The notes: generated by a model from the letters alone, not told the origin. A stretch of 64,000 bases of DNA from DATFKA01 sp035268885 (GCA_035268885.1 DATFKA010000175.1:1-64000); one strand, 5' to 3'; shown: positions 8,882 through 18,370, numbered from the stretch's first letter. Made by a program: numbers and translations.

Positions 8882-11842
8882 CTATTGTAGCCCCTCAACC
8901 CGATACAAAGAGGTACTCGTCGTGATGAATAAATCTTCCTGATCTTTTCCGCCCCAGGTCATGGAGATCACCCTTTCGTCCAGCGCGATGCGCTGAATCT
9001 CCTTGCCTTCCTGATCCAAAACCAGTATTTCTCCCTCAGCCAGGTACAGCCTGCCCTCATCATCGGATACGTGGCTGTATTCTCCGCGCGGAATGAATTT
9101 AGTTCTATCGGTCAATTGACCTTGCTCGTCTACCCGAAACCGATAAGTGGTTTTGGGGTCTTCGTGGGTTACGAAGACGGGAGCGCTTTGATTAGGCACT
9201 ACGCCCATCAACTGTACGGAGCGGCCCAGATCAAAGGTGTTGGGGAGTATTGTCACCCCATCGGGCGCCACAAAGCTGGTTTCGGCTAAATCGGTAGCCA
9301 CCTCCGCAAAATTTCCCCGCCAGCGGTGGGTGGGTTGAATGACGCGTGCTACCTTTTCAACCTCATCCGTTGGTACCAGCGCCAGCACTTGCATATCATC
9401 CGCTTTTTTTGGATCCATGGCGTAGGCCAAAGCAGCCCAGCCGCCATTACCCCAACCACTGTAATAGGGATTATCGTCGGGCAGGGTTTCGATGGTCTTC
9501 AGGTTTTCATCCGCTGCCAAGCCGGGTTGCGGATCGTAGCGGCAGATGACCAGCAAATTGTCCTCAGTGTCCATGGCGAGTGATAAAGGGGGGTAAGGGT
9601 AATCCGCATAGATGGATATGGATTGGGTCTCGGACGACCATTGATAGATGCGCTTCCGTCGCTCTTCGCAGAAGTATACATTGCCCTTGCTATCCGCTAC
9701 GGCACCCCTGGCAAACTCGTAGCCAAAGCCTAATTTTTCGACTTTATGCTCAATTGGTAGCTTTGGTTTAGGCGATTCTTTTCCCGTGATCAACACCCGG
9801 GAAAAATCACCGGGATAGACAATCAAGTTCTTGTCCATATCGAAAATCGTACGCTCGGGTAAGGGGAGTACCTGGGTCCAGCTACGCATATTACGAAAAT
9901 CAATATCATTACTATTGGAGACCTTGATTCCCCAGGGCCGCGGCGTATTCACCCGAATCGTTCGGTACATCCAAAAATTGGCAAACTGCAGATTGTTGCA
10001 ATCGTTGATATCGAGGGTTTGGGCATCTTTCCCTTCCCGGCCTTCTTCCTCGAATTGGAAAGCGTAGAATTTCCAGTTGGCAACCTTGTTCAGGCGTGCC
10101 TCCTGACGTACGTGGTGCTCAAGGGACATGGCAAAAACCTTTCCTGGCGTGGAGGTATCACTGATGTACAGGCCCGTACTGGCGTAGGTGTTAGCTGTCC
10201 AGATATCCTTGAAGATGCCACCTCCATTATTGGTGATCCAAATACTCCAGTACTGATTGTCCCATGCCAGGTCCTTGCCACGGGCGTAGACGGGTGCGGA
10301 AGGACTACTAATACCTGGCTCACCGGATCGGTGAGGGGAGGGGCCTCCCGGTTTTGCCATGGTACCGTGGCCGCCTACTAATTTCACATCGTTGACCATA
10401 GACTGTTCGCTGGCCATCCACTTCAACCCTACCGCTCGATAATTGTAAGCACCGGTGGAGATGCCGATGCCGTTAATAATATTATCCCCTCCCTCCGAGG
10501 ATTCCACTACCGGAACCGGTGCACCAAATCCACTAAAACGGGTTTCGCTGTCGGTAAGGATGAACTGGGTGGCGAAGGGGTGCAAACCGATCAAGCGCGT
10601 TCCGGGCCTTAGCTTAATGGGTTCGGTAATGCGGTACCAACCCGAGGGTAGGTACACATTTTTATGTCGGGCAATCGCTGCTTTGATGGCTTGCGTGTCA
10701 TCCGTTTGGCCATCTCCGAGCGCCCCCAATTCTTTTACATTCACCCAGGTATTTGTGGCGGGTAAGGCGGGGATGAGTTTATCCAGCTTGCTGGGGATTT
10801 CGTCAGTGGCCTCTATATCAGAGAGGGTGCTGAAGCTAGATTGATCCGCCATATCTTCCATCGTAAGGCCGTAAACAAAATGGTTGATCCGGTATTGATC
10901 ACCTTTCTGGTTTATACTTTTGCCGGAAGGCGAGAAGTATACAGGTACCTCTACCTGACGGCAAAAAATATTGACCAAGTTAATTTGATTGTTCGTTTTA
11001 TTTTCCACCCCGACGACGACTCCTTTTTGTACATTTTCCCAAAGGCAGTCTTCCATAAATAATCGATCGGAAATACCCTCCTGCAGTTCAATCGCTACGG
11101 GAGTATTTTTTACGTGCATGGAGACGATCGTCATGCCCGTATTTCGGCTCAGGACGGCAGCCCTCCGCTGGCCCTCAAAATATAGGTCTACCATCATCAT
11201 GGGCCAGCCCGGGGAAGTCCTACTGGTGGAAATACCGTATTCACCACCAAAGAATTGAAGATCTTCGATTTCGTTGCCCAGGTCGTAAATACCCGCATAG
11301 CCTTCGCCGATGTGAAAAGTACAATGGCTAACGAAACTGTGTTGGGCAAAATGGGTGCGTAGCGCAATGGCCTTGGGGTTGCCGGCTTCAATCCTAAAAT
11401 CAACATTCGAAATGGCGCTGTAAAAGGTGCCCGCCGAAGCGTCTTGGGGCTCGACGCCTTCTTCTACCAGATTGGAAGTAAACCAGAATAGGTAGTTGAA
11501 GTCATCCTGGTAACCCTCTGTGTTTTCAGCTAAGATAAATTCGGGGCGGTTCTGTCCATAGCCTATGATGCGAATGGCTTTGGGTACGTAGATGGTTTTA
11601 CTGATGCGGTATTGGCCCTCCGGGATAAATACAATCCCAAAGTTCTTTTCCCTTTTGACTTGATTGATCGCCGATTGTAGCGCATCCGAGACATCTTGTG
11701 TTCCATCGGCCTCAATATTAAATAATTCTGGTGTGAAAAAAAGCGCTTCCGGATCATCGGGTGCCTGGGTATATATGGATTGAGCCATGGTGGCAAAGGG
11801 GTAAATAAATAAAAGGATAAAGAGGGTTTGGATCGATTTCAT
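8882..11842 (-). CDS. GH55-like double beta-helix protein with C-terminal propeller-like domain
   Basis: A secreted protein of 986 residues (signal peptide 1-20, ending ATMAQ). It has two tandem pectate-lyase-3 type right-handed beta-helix domains, each opened by the typical signature: the first near residue 40 (FNIEADGTQDVSDALQSAI) and the second near 368 (ELGALGDGQTDDTQAIKAAI). That double helix architecture is the hallmark of GH55 exo-beta-1,3-glucanases and related enzymes, so laminarin-type glucan is a plausible substrate, though I cannot identify the catalytic glutamate with certainty. Residues from about 690 to the end form an SMP-30/NHL-like repeat region (ADSKGNVYFCEE, MDTEDNLLVI, DDEGRLYLAEGE) that is an addition to the basic GH55 layout. 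It is the first intact gene downstream of the row of damaged genes. Confidence 0.8.
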   Translation of the reverse strand: MKSIQTLFILLFIYPFATMAQSIYTQAPDDPEALFFTPELFNIEADGTQDVSDALQSAINQVKREKNFGIVFIPEGQYRISKTIYVPKAIRIIGYGQNRPEFILAENTEGYQDDFNYLFWFTSNLVEEGVEPQDASAGTFYSAISNVDFRIEAGNPKAIALRTHFAQHSFVSHCTFHIGEGYAGIYDLGNEIEDLQFFGGEYGISTSRTSPGWPMMMVDLYFEGQRRAAVLSRNTGMTIVSMHVKNTPVAIELQEGISDRLFMEDCLWENVQKGVVVGVENKTNNQINLVNIFCRQVEVPVYFSPSGKSINQKGDQYRINHFVYGLTMEDMADQSSFSTLSDIEATDEIPSKLDKLIPALPATNTWVNVKELGALGDGQTDDTQAIKAAIARHKNVYLPSGWYRITEPIKLRPGTRLIGLHPFATQFILTDSETRFSGFGAPVPVVESSEGGDNIINGIGISTGAYNYRAVGLKWMASEQSMVNDVKLVGGHGTMAKPGGPSPHRSGEPGISSPSAPVYARGKDLAWDNQYWSIWITNNGGGIFKDIWTANTYASTGLYISDTSTPGKVFAMSLEHHVRQEARLNKVANWKFYAFQFEEEGREGKDAQTLDINDCNNLQFANFWMYRTIRVNTPRPWGIKVSNSNDIDFRNMRSWTQVLPLPERTIFDMDKNLIVYPGDFSRVLITGKESPKPKLPIEHKVEKLGFGYEFARGAVADSKGNVYFCEERRKRIYQWSSETQSISIYADYPYPPLSLAMDTEDNLLVICRYDPQPGLAADENLKTIETLPDDNPYYSGWGNGGWAALAYAMDPKKADDMQVLALVPTDEVEKVARVIQPTHRWRGNFAEVATDLAETSFVAPDGVTILPNTFDLGRSVQLMGVVPNQSAPVFVTHEDPKTTYRFRVDEQGQLTDRTKFIPRGEYSHVSDDEGRLYLAEGEILVLDQEGKEIQRIALDERVISMTWGGKDQEDLFITTSTSLYRVEGLQ

Positions 11843-11922
11843 CTAAAATAATTTTAAACACGAATCACTTGGATTACATCTTGCGGTTACAAAATTAGCG
11901 CGGTTTTGTATACTCTGGGGGT

Positions 11923-12360
11923 TTACTCCACCACCCGAAAGGTCTTAAAACTCGTAAACACCGGCCCGTAACGGTCTTTGGCTCTTACCTGAATGGTATG
12001 CCGGCCGGCCGGAAAATCACTGCCGATATTAGCCTTCCATAAGTGGGTAGAGGGCATGGGCGTACCGAGAGGCCTCACTTCCTCGGGCAGGTCTCCGGTG
12101 GGTCCCACTCCCGAATAGGTATAATTTTCGGGATGCCCCTTGGGCTTGTGCAGGTAGTAGAACTGCGGTAGGTTCTCATCGGTTATGACAATATCCACGC
12201 CGTTAGAAAAGGCCACTTCGGGGATGCCCCGCTCGGTGGCTTCTTTCATGCGGTTCTCATTGGCATCGTGAAAGACAAAGCCTTTGGCCAGGTTTTGCGC
12301 GAAAGCGCCCAAAGCTAGGAAAAGCAGCGATACGGATAGGATAATGGCTCTCATAATCAT
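11923..12360 (-). pseudogene. Calcineurin-like phosphoesterase lacking its catalytic domain
   Basis: A 145-codon open frame that is a collapsed version of the exported Bacteroidota metallophosphoesterase with MetallophosN and MetallophosC domains (normally about 500 residues). It keeps the signal peptide (to GAFAQ), the start of the N-terminal domain (GFVFHDANENRMKEATERG, then VAFSNG), the end of that domain (NLPQFYYLHKPKGHPE and VAPTG-like GVGPTGDLP) and the final part of the C-terminal domain (STHLWKANIGSDFPAGRHTI to the end). The loops that bind the two metals are absent altogether, so it cannot be a phosphoesterase. Remarkably the reading frame is preserved through two internal joins (after DIVITDE, and after EEVRPLG). 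It could still make a small secreted beta-sandwich protein. I call it a decayed gene, with the neighbouring remnants as context. Confidence 0.7.
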
Positions 12361-12425
12361 TTTTATTTGCCCATGAAAGTATCGATATCTTCTGAATTTT
12401 ACTGCATGCCAAGCTGAAGGAATGA

Positions 12426-12775
12426 TTAATTTTTAAGGAATGAACAAGTGGGTACCTTTGATTTATCCGGGGCATTCTCATAGTAGGCCTTTACGATTTT
12501 ATAGCCCAAAGCGTAGCCGAGCTGAATAGGTTTGACCTGATTATTATCCTCAAAGGATACGCTCAGCCAAAACTTTGTCCTGCTTTTTCAGGTCGGACTT
12601 AAATTTCTCCCAATAGGCCCGTTCGGCGGTATTGAGGTCCACGGTCTCCTCTATTTTTGCCAATTCGGTCTGTACGGCTTGCCTGTTGGCAAACGGCTGC
12701 CGCCAAAAGGAGCGATAAGCTGATAAAGACAGACCATTTCTTTAGCCTGGGCAATCGTTTGATAAAGGATAGCAT
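12426..12775 (-). pseudogene. Decayed exported DUF2268-like protein
   Basis: The minus strand at 12775 starts an ATG followed by a good lipoprotein-type signal (basic FIKRLPRLKKW, then hydrophobic SLLLAAAVCQQ). Soon after, the frame must shift to read TVDLNTAERAYWEKF, and again to read VKPIQLGYALGYKIVKAYYE and a final stop at 12426-12428. The last block with its LGYxxGYKIVxAYYxxAxDK pattern resembles the C-terminus of DUF2268-type predicted zinc proteases. The intervening part with the HExxH metal site is missing and there are at least two frame breaks within 350 bases, so no functional product is expected. Family assignment rests on the tail only. Confidence 0.5.
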
Positions 12776-12799
12776 AGGTTTCGTTTTTCAACAACTTCA

Positions 12800-13208
12800 T
12801 TAGGCAAGCGGGGAAAACCCTTGCCTAGTATCCATTTTCTGGAGGGAGCCGATTTGGCATTTGAAGTATAGAGGGGCTGACTGTAGCGATCTTTGAAGTA
12901 GGACTCGTAGGGGCTGATCTGGTCGATGTGGACGATGGTCGAACGGTTGATTCAGATATGTGAACCAGGAGTAGGGTAGGGTTGAGGTCTACCGTGGATT
13001 TTTGGATCGCCCGGTCGATCTTATAGATGATAAACAAGGCTAAACTGCCGATCAGTGCCAGGGAGAGGCCGGCGCTGAAGTCGAAGGGTATCGAGTGAAT
13101 ATCCTGGGCGAATAAGACTTCAATCATAAAAGTATAGGTCTAGGATAGTACCAAAACGATGGTTCCAATAATCAGGTAGGCTTTCGACTTGGAGGGTATT
13201 TTAGGCAT
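12800..13208 (-). pseudogene. Decayed membrane-anchored LytTR regulator
   Basis: Reading from ATG 13206-13208, the first membrane helix (KAYLIIGTIVLVLS) ends at a premature stop; another frame continues with HSIPFDFSAGLSLALIG and a second helix ending KIDRAIQKS; a third frame gives INRSTIVHIDQISPYESYF and KDRY, the characteristic DNA-contacting end of a LytTR domain, before a stop at 12800-12802. The pieces are in the right order but the middle (remaining helices and the front of the LytTR domain) is deleted and the frame is broken at least twice. Intact relatives are membrane-bound LytTR transcription regulators. It lies immediately upstream of, and divergent from, the MACPF gene pair. Confidence 0.55.
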
Positions 13209-13343
13209 AGATAATTTTGCGAGCAGGTAGTCCAGGGGATAAATAGAGGTAGTTTCATTTTTTTAAAGTACAAAATTCGGGTCTGAGCACATAAATTCAA
13301 TAAAATAAGTTAGTTTAGACTTTCAATACCTAAAACCTACCCT

Positions 13344-14258
13344 ATGCCATCGCATAAGATTTCTGCTATATTATTTAGCATTAAGAGAATGAGGCAGATC
13401 GCTGCGGAGAATCTCTTCTCAAAAACATCGGTCCAAAACCTAAGTGATCTCAATAGTTTTGTCCGTAACAACTTCGTTCACCCCCTTACCGGTAGTAACA
13501 GCTTTTCGGACCTGGACGATTTTTATTTTGCTGCGAAAAATGATCTGCAATTTAAGAAAGAAAAGGATAAAATTGTCACTACTGCGGGGGCGAAGGTGAG
13601 TAAAATCCAAAACGAAATCAATCGGAAGATTATACTCAAGTATTTTCCTAAACCTAATAAAACCCCCACCGAACAAAAAGCCTGTAATACGCTGGCGCGC
13701 TTGCTAGCTGCCTACCAATTGTATCAATGGAATGATATTGAGGTGCCTAATCAAAAGAAAACGCTGGAGCCCTCGGAGTTGATTACTGCTCTATCCACTC
13801 CCTTATCGAGTTCGGATCAAAGCCTTCCCGTGGCGGATGTGACGACCAAAGCCGCGCTGGAGAAACTTTTTGAAATGCTTTTGAATATTGACAACAGAGA
13901 TCCGGCCGACCAGCTCGACAAACGAGCCTCGGTATATATGGAACTGGAAGCCACTAATGCCGGCCTGGTTCAGCAAGCATCCACTTCTACTACTGCCCCT
14001 ACCTTGAGTGATGTGCAAGGTGAGGTGGAGACTATTTATGGCAATTTTCGCCAGGCGCTGGAAAATAAAAATGTGGATTTGCCCAACAGTGATTACGAGT
14101 CGGCGGATAGTATTCTCCATATGCTACATGAATACGATACGGTCCACATGAATTCGACTCTCGACGATGCGATCAGTAGTATTGATAGCGGATCGGACTC
14201 GGATGCAGAAGCAGAATATACCAAAGCCGAAGGTAAAAAAGCCGCGGAAGCTAAATAA
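13344..14258 (+). CDS. Unknown helical protein, partner of the MACPF gene
   Basis: A 304-residue protein without signal peptide or membrane segment. I do not recognise it. The sequence suggests mostly alpha-helix: basic N-terminal half (residues 1-115, including repeated K/E stretches and FPKPNKTPTEQKA), a linker rich in S/T (about 210-225) and a strongly acidic, low-complexity tail (ISSIDSGSDSDAEAEYTKAE) ending in KKAAEAK. The gene starts 135 bases downstream of the dead LytTR gene on the other strand and ends 22 bases before the MACPF gene, so the two almost certainly form an operon. By position it could be a chaperone, an immunity or a membrane-binding partner for the MACPF protein, but nothing in the sequence decides this. 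Confidence 0.8.
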   Translation: MPSHKISAILFSIKRMRQIAAENLFSKTSVQNLSDLNSFVRNNFVHPLTGSNSFSDLDDFYFAAKNDLQFKKEKDKIVTTAGAKVSKIQNEINRKIILKYFPKPNKTPTEQKACNTLARLLAAYQLYQWNDIEVPNQKKTLEPSELITALSTPLSSSDQSLPVADVTTKAALEKLFEMLLNIDNRDPADQLDKRASVYMELEATNAGLVQQASTSTTAPTLSDVQGEVETIYGNFRQALENKNVDLPNSDYESADSILHMLHEYDTVHMNSTLDDAISSIDSGSDSDAEAEYTKAEGKKAAEAK

Positions 14259-14280
14259 CACCTAATAAATACCATGTACC

Positions 14281-16887
14281 ATGAAATATCCTAGTGCCAG
14301 CACGGCTTCTAATTTTCCACTATCCAGCCCTCTTTCTCTGAACCGGGCATCCCTGGATCTGAAGAAAATCAAGTGCATCAGTTTTTGGGTAGCCCCAAAG
14401 TGGTCCAATGCGACCTCCGACGGCTGTGTTTATTCTTTTAATCAGGGTAGTATATCGTTGAGCATATCCAAAGATCTGGATAAAATTAAAATAGCTTATT
14501 ATCAGCAACAATTCGAGTGTACATTTGACTGGACCCACCAAAACTTTCATCACATTACCTTTTTTCCACTCTCGGGTCGTTTAAAGATCAACGATCTTCA
14601 AATTGATGAGACCTATGCGCTGGACCAAAATAACAAGCATGCGTTTCTGGGCGATTCGGTATTGCAATTTGATCTCGGACACAATAATGGCAGTGAGCTA
14701 TTCACGGGTATTATCCAGGGATTTAGGTTGTGGGCCAGTGAATTGTCTGATGCGGCCATCTTCTTTAGTGGGGATTTATCTTCTGACCAAAAGAATCAAA
14801 TCCCGTTTTATCCTTTTCTTAAGTTACAAGCTAATCAGAAAGAGCTCTTTTCAAAAAACTTAATTGCTTATCAGTTAGATGCAGCCAGTGGAGGTGTGGC
14901 TTTTGAGTGGCATCATGAAATCACCGGTATCTATATTTATTCCGACGATAAGGCCATTGATAAGTTATCAGTAAAACCAATTGATGCACAAAACCCGAAA
15001 GGATTGGGGCGGATTAAATACGTTCCCTTTATTGGTATATCTAATGATCCAAAAGACCAGGCTTTTGTATTGTCAATGGATGAGAATATTCATCTGTTTA
15101 GATTTGCTTGCAACGCATTAAATGAATACACTTGCGAGTCTCAGCCTCATTTTAAGATCAAAACCTCACTGGATACCTCAGGGGGAGAAGAAATACTAAA
15201 GTTAGCCTTGTCGGGTGTGCCCCAGGGATTAAAAATTAAATCTGGGGAATATGTCCACGCCAGCCAGGATGAAGATGACCTATCTAAGGATGCCGACCAG
15301 CATCTATCTAATGTCTTTGTGACTAAGGCCTCCGGTTTAGAATTCTTAAAGTCAGGATGGAAAGTTGGAAGCGCCAGCTTTAATCCACTTTTCCCAAGTG
15401 AAAACGACCTGGCTGATACGCCTATCTTTCAATTACCTCCCGGGAGCTCTTATCAATACCGATCAGGTGGTCCAGGTGGTAACCAGGGAATGCCCTTTGG
15501 TTACTTTTACGAAAGTATAGATATCCAAACGGGAGGGCTGCAATCCATCTTCATTAATTCGGTAGAAGAGTTTTCCTCTAAGATCATTGAAGGTAAAGGT
15601 TTTAACCTGGGAGCCAAATTAAATTACATGGCTAAAATTGGAGTGAACTACGAAAAAAGCACTACGATGACGGATATGGAAGACACCGTCACTAGTGAAG
15701 AATCAAGTGTTTCCTTTACACACTACCTGAATATGTCCTACCTATTAGCTCTGGAAAAAAGGAATTTAATTCTCAGCGATGCCTTTCTGACTGACCTCTC
15801 GGATTTGATCCGACACCAAAACTCTACCAAATTTACCCATTTTTTCAAAATTTACGGAACGCACTATGCGCTAGCCGCTACTTTTGGGGGGCGGGGTTAC
15901 AACAAAACGGTATTACACAATGAGAGTATAAAAGAAATGATTCTACATGGAGTAGATATCAAATCCGCCTTGAATGCTAATGCTGGTACGGATAAAGCCG
16001 GAAGCTTATCCGGTGGTATCAACCAGCAAAACCAGGCGGAATACAGCCATATTTTTTCTAAAAAAAGTGAAAATTCGAGTTCTGGGTTTAAAACTTATGG
16101 AGAGATTTCCGCCTTCGGGAACATACCCGCTTCTCCCCATTCTCACTTTCCACATCCCATATCCTTTGAGCTGAGACCCATATCCGACCTTTTGGGACCA
16201 CCCTTCTTTAATGAATACCCAATCATCTCAGGTTTTAGAGAAAAATTGCATCAGGAAATTCTGAAAATTGTCCCGGAGAAGGTAAGTATTCCACATTCCA
16301 GTGCCCGCTACGTATCCGTTTCTTTTGCTAATTATTATCTTAAAGATAACCCTGGGTTTGCGTCTACTATTTTACCGCCCAAGGATTTTGCCGATCAGTT
16401 AAAATGGGATTTGTATACAAAAACTAAAACTAAAATAAACCCTGTTTTTAAGGGACTTACTCTCCCAGACATGCTCAAGAAAAACCTACTCATTTTTATT
16501 CCGGCCGATGGGGATTTAATTCTGAAATGTGATACTTCTTTTGTACCAAGTTCTACCAATAACCGTGTTTATACGATAACCCCTCACCAATACGACGAGA
16601 CTACAGTTGACGAGTTGGCTTTCGACACCAAAACTAACGCGGAGCATCACTTAAGTATTGATCAAGGTGGGAAACACGTAGACACCATTTACCATGGAAT
16701 CGTTCGTTCTCAGAAAGTCAGTGGTACAAAATCTTTGTTATTTGGTACAGTGGCCAAAACCCATTACCAAAACCCTACCCAAAACTGGAAAAATTACGGG
16801 CAGGAATTTAACGTCAACATCGCTACGCTGTCTTACGACGAAATATTTGAGGGTAAAGTCAAAAAAAATGGATTAACTGAAAGCTAG
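14281..16887 (+). CDS. LamG-MACPF domain protein, putative pore former
   Basis: An 868-residue protein with a membrane attack complex/perforin domain. Residues about 25-170 look like a LamG/concanavalin-type sandwich (KCISFWVAPKW, HITFFPLSGRLKINDLQI, IIQGFRLWASELSD), a likely glycan- or surface-binding unit. The MACPF domain runs from about 395 to 660; its signature is intact at Y525-G-T-H-Y529 followed by six residues and G536-G537, and two alternating polar/apolar stretches (about 440-480 and 545-600) would be the membrane-inserting helix clusters. The C-terminal 200 residues are unassigned. No Sec, Tat or lipoprotein signal is visible, unlike the lipoprotein MACPF toxins of Bacteroides. 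MACPF proteins of bacteria include toxins against competitors. Codon and base composition is AT-richer than the genes downstream (hand count 18/60 G+C at 14461 and 24/60 at 15001 versus 37/60 at 17041), hinting at transfer. Confidence 0.88.
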   Translation: MKYPSASTASNFPLSSPLSLNRASLDLKKIKCISFWVAPKWSNATSDGCVYSFNQGSISLSISKDLDKIKIAYYQQQFECTFDWTHQNFHHITFFPLSGRLKINDLQIDETYALDQNNKHAFLGDSVLQFDLGHNNGSELFTGIIQGFRLWASELSDAAIFFSGDLSSDQKNQIPFYPFLKLQANQKELFSKNLIAYQLDAASGGVAFEWHHEITGIYIYSDDKAIDKLSVKPIDAQNPKGLGRIKYVPFIGISNDPKDQAFVLSMDENIHLFRFACNALNEYTCESQPHFKIKTSLDTSGGEEILKLALSGVPQGLKIKSGEYVHASQDEDDLSKDADQHLSNVFVTKASGLEFLKSGWKVGSASFNPLFPSENDLADTPIFQLPPGSSYQYRSGGPGGNQGMPFGYFYESIDIQTGGLQSIFINSVEEFSSKIIEGKGFNLGAKLNYMAKIGVNYEKSTTMTDMEDTVTSEESSVSFTHYLNMSYLLALEKRNLILSDAFLTDLSDLIRHQNSTKFTHFFKIYGTHYALAATFGGRGYNKTVLHNESIKEMILHGVDIKSALNANAGTDKAGSLSGGINQQNQAEYSHIFSKKSENSSSGFKTYGEISAFGNIPASPHSHFPHPISFELRPISDLLGPPFFNEYPIISGFREKLHQEILKIVPEKVSIPHSSARYVSVSFANYYLKDNPGFASTILPPKDFADQLKWDLYTKTKTKINPVFKGLTLPDMLKKNLLIFIPADGDLILKCDTSFVPSSTNNRVYTITPHQYDETTVDELAFDTKTNAEHHLSIDQGGKHVDTIYHGIVRSQKVSGTKSLLFGTVAKTHYQNPTQNWKNYGQEFNVNIATLSYDEIFEGKVKKNGLTES

Positions 16888-16905
16888 CGGAAAGGTATTA
16901 CCTAA

Positions 16906-18336
16906 TTATACCGTCCGCAACAAATCCGAAATCGCCTGCCCCTTGCCATCCGGCGTGGTGTAGAAGGGCCGGCCTTCGATCGTATAGTGCGTCTCGGGCG
17001 GGATGCCCAGCGCATGGTAAATCGTCTGATGCACCTGATCGATCACCACGGGCTTCTCGATAGAGGCGCAGGGACGCTCATCGGCCGTTTTGCCGTAGAC
17101 CATTCCCTGATGAACCCCACCGCCCCAAAGCAGGATGGAACTACCATTAGTGAAATGCCGGTGCATACCGTAGAACTTCTCATCTTCGATAATATCCGGC
17201 TGGTAAACCTGATCCTGGACCCGCTCACCCGGGCGACCTTCCAGAATGGCGTCGCGGCTAAATTCACTGGCCAGGATAATCAGGGTGCGGTCCAGGTGAC
17301 CACTTTCGTCCAGGTCTTTGATCAATTGCGCAATGGGTCGGTCGATTAGCGCCTTCATCCGTTCGGCTCGGACGTGGCCATTTTCGTGGGTATCCCAGCC
17401 CAGGAAAGGCTCGTATTCGGTGGAGATGCTGATGAATCGCCCGCCGTTCATGGCCAGCCGTTTGGCTAAAAGGCAACCCAGACCAAAGCGGCCGGTATTA
17501 TAGGTATCGTACACTTCTTTGGGTTCCTGACTCAGGTCGAAAACTTTGGCTTCGGGAGAATTTAACAAGCGGTAAGATTGCTCCATGGAGCGCATTAAAG
17601 ATTCCCGCTGGTAGTCGCTCCCCTTTTCAAAAACCGGGCTCTTATTGGCCAGTTCTTTATATAATTTATACCGGGCTTCAAACCTTTCCAGCGACATACC
17701 CCGGGGCGGGCGGACACTTTCCAGTCCACTCGATGGATCCGGAATGAGGAAGGGACCGTATTCTGTGCCCAGGAAACCGGCGGAATGAAAGGCTTTGAGC
17801 TCTTCGGCCTCCCCCACCGTAAAGCGTTGCCCCATGGCAATAAAGGGTGGAATGACCGGATTCACCGGCCCCAATTCTTTAGCGATCCAGGCGCCAATAT
17901 GGGGAGCCTGTACCGACTGCGGCGGCTCGTAACAGGTATGCCAGTGGTACTGGTGTCGGGTGTGCAAAATATGCCCCAGGTCGGCCGATCGATAGGAGCG
18001 GATGATGGCCCCCTTATCCATTACCCCGGCGATCGACTCCAGTCCTTTCGAAAATTCGAGCCCGTCTACCACGGTGGGAATCTTCGGAAAGGTGCTGAGC
18101 ATTCGTTTACTTTCCATTCCCTTTTCGTAAGGTGCATAGGCCTTGGGATCAAAGGTTTCGGTATGCGCCATCCCTCCCGCCATCCAGAGCAGGATGACCG
18201 TATCCGCCGTAGCGGGTATCCGGGGCGTAGCGCAAGCACTCAGGAAGCTGGCCATAGGAATCGTGGTCGTAGAAGCCGCCAGACCGGCGGCGGCCATTTT
18301 TTTAAGAAAGTCTCTACGGGTATTTTGCTGCTGCAT
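16906..18336 (-). CDS. DUF1501 protein, Tat-exported
   Basis: A 476-residue member of the DUF1501 family, which has an alkaline-phosphatase/sulfatase-like fold and is almost always paired with DUF1549/DUF1553 proteins, as here. The N-terminus has a twin-arginine signal (TRRDFLKKMAAAG) and a lipobox-like FLSACA at about residues 31-36, so a Tat lipoprotein is likely. Family blocks include VILLWMAGGMAHTETFDPK, HILHTRHQYHWH, FISISTEYEPFLGWDTHENG and LIILASEFSRDA. Activity is unknown for the family; it is common in Planctomycetes and in glycan-degrading Bacteroidota. It is downstream of the DUF1549/DUF1553 gene in the same direction, separated by 115 bases that contain a repeat element, and converges on the MACPF gene with a gap of only 18 bases and no obvious terminator. 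Confidence 0.9.
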   Translation of the reverse strand: MQQQNTRRDFLKKMAAAGLAASTTTIPMASFLSACATPRIPATADTVILLWMAGGMAHTETFDPKAYAPYEKGMESKRMLSTFPKIPTVVDGLEFSKGLESIAGVMDKGAIIRSYRSADLGHILHTRHQYHWHTCYEPPQSVQAPHIGAWIAKELGPVNPVIPPFIAMGQRFTVGEAEELKAFHSAGFLGTEYGPFLIPDPSSGLESVRPPRGMSLERFEARYKLYKELANKSPVFEKGSDYQRESLMRSMEQSYRLLNSPEAKVFDLSQEPKEVYDTYNTGRFGLGCLLAKRLAMNGGRFISISTEYEPFLGWDTHENGHVRAERMKALIDRPIAQLIKDLDESGHLDRTLIILASEFSRDAILEGRPGERVQDQVYQPDIIEDEKFYGMHRHFTNGSSILLWGGGVHQGMVYGKTADERPCASIEKPVVIDQVHQTIYHALGIPPETHYTIEGRPFYTTPDGKGQAISDLLRTV

Positions 18337-18370
18337 GGTTCATCATTTTTTGTAAAACGAAGGGGATTAA

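Noticed and set aside
8613..8942. 109-codon plus-strand reading frame ahead of and into the GH55-like gene
   Set aside because: No signal, domain or sensible composition, and its end overlaps the 3-prime end of a real gene on the other strand.
12791..12800. ACAACTTCAT resembling the repeat terminus
   Set aside because: Only about ten bases match and it lies inside the LytTR remnant; no partner end nearby.
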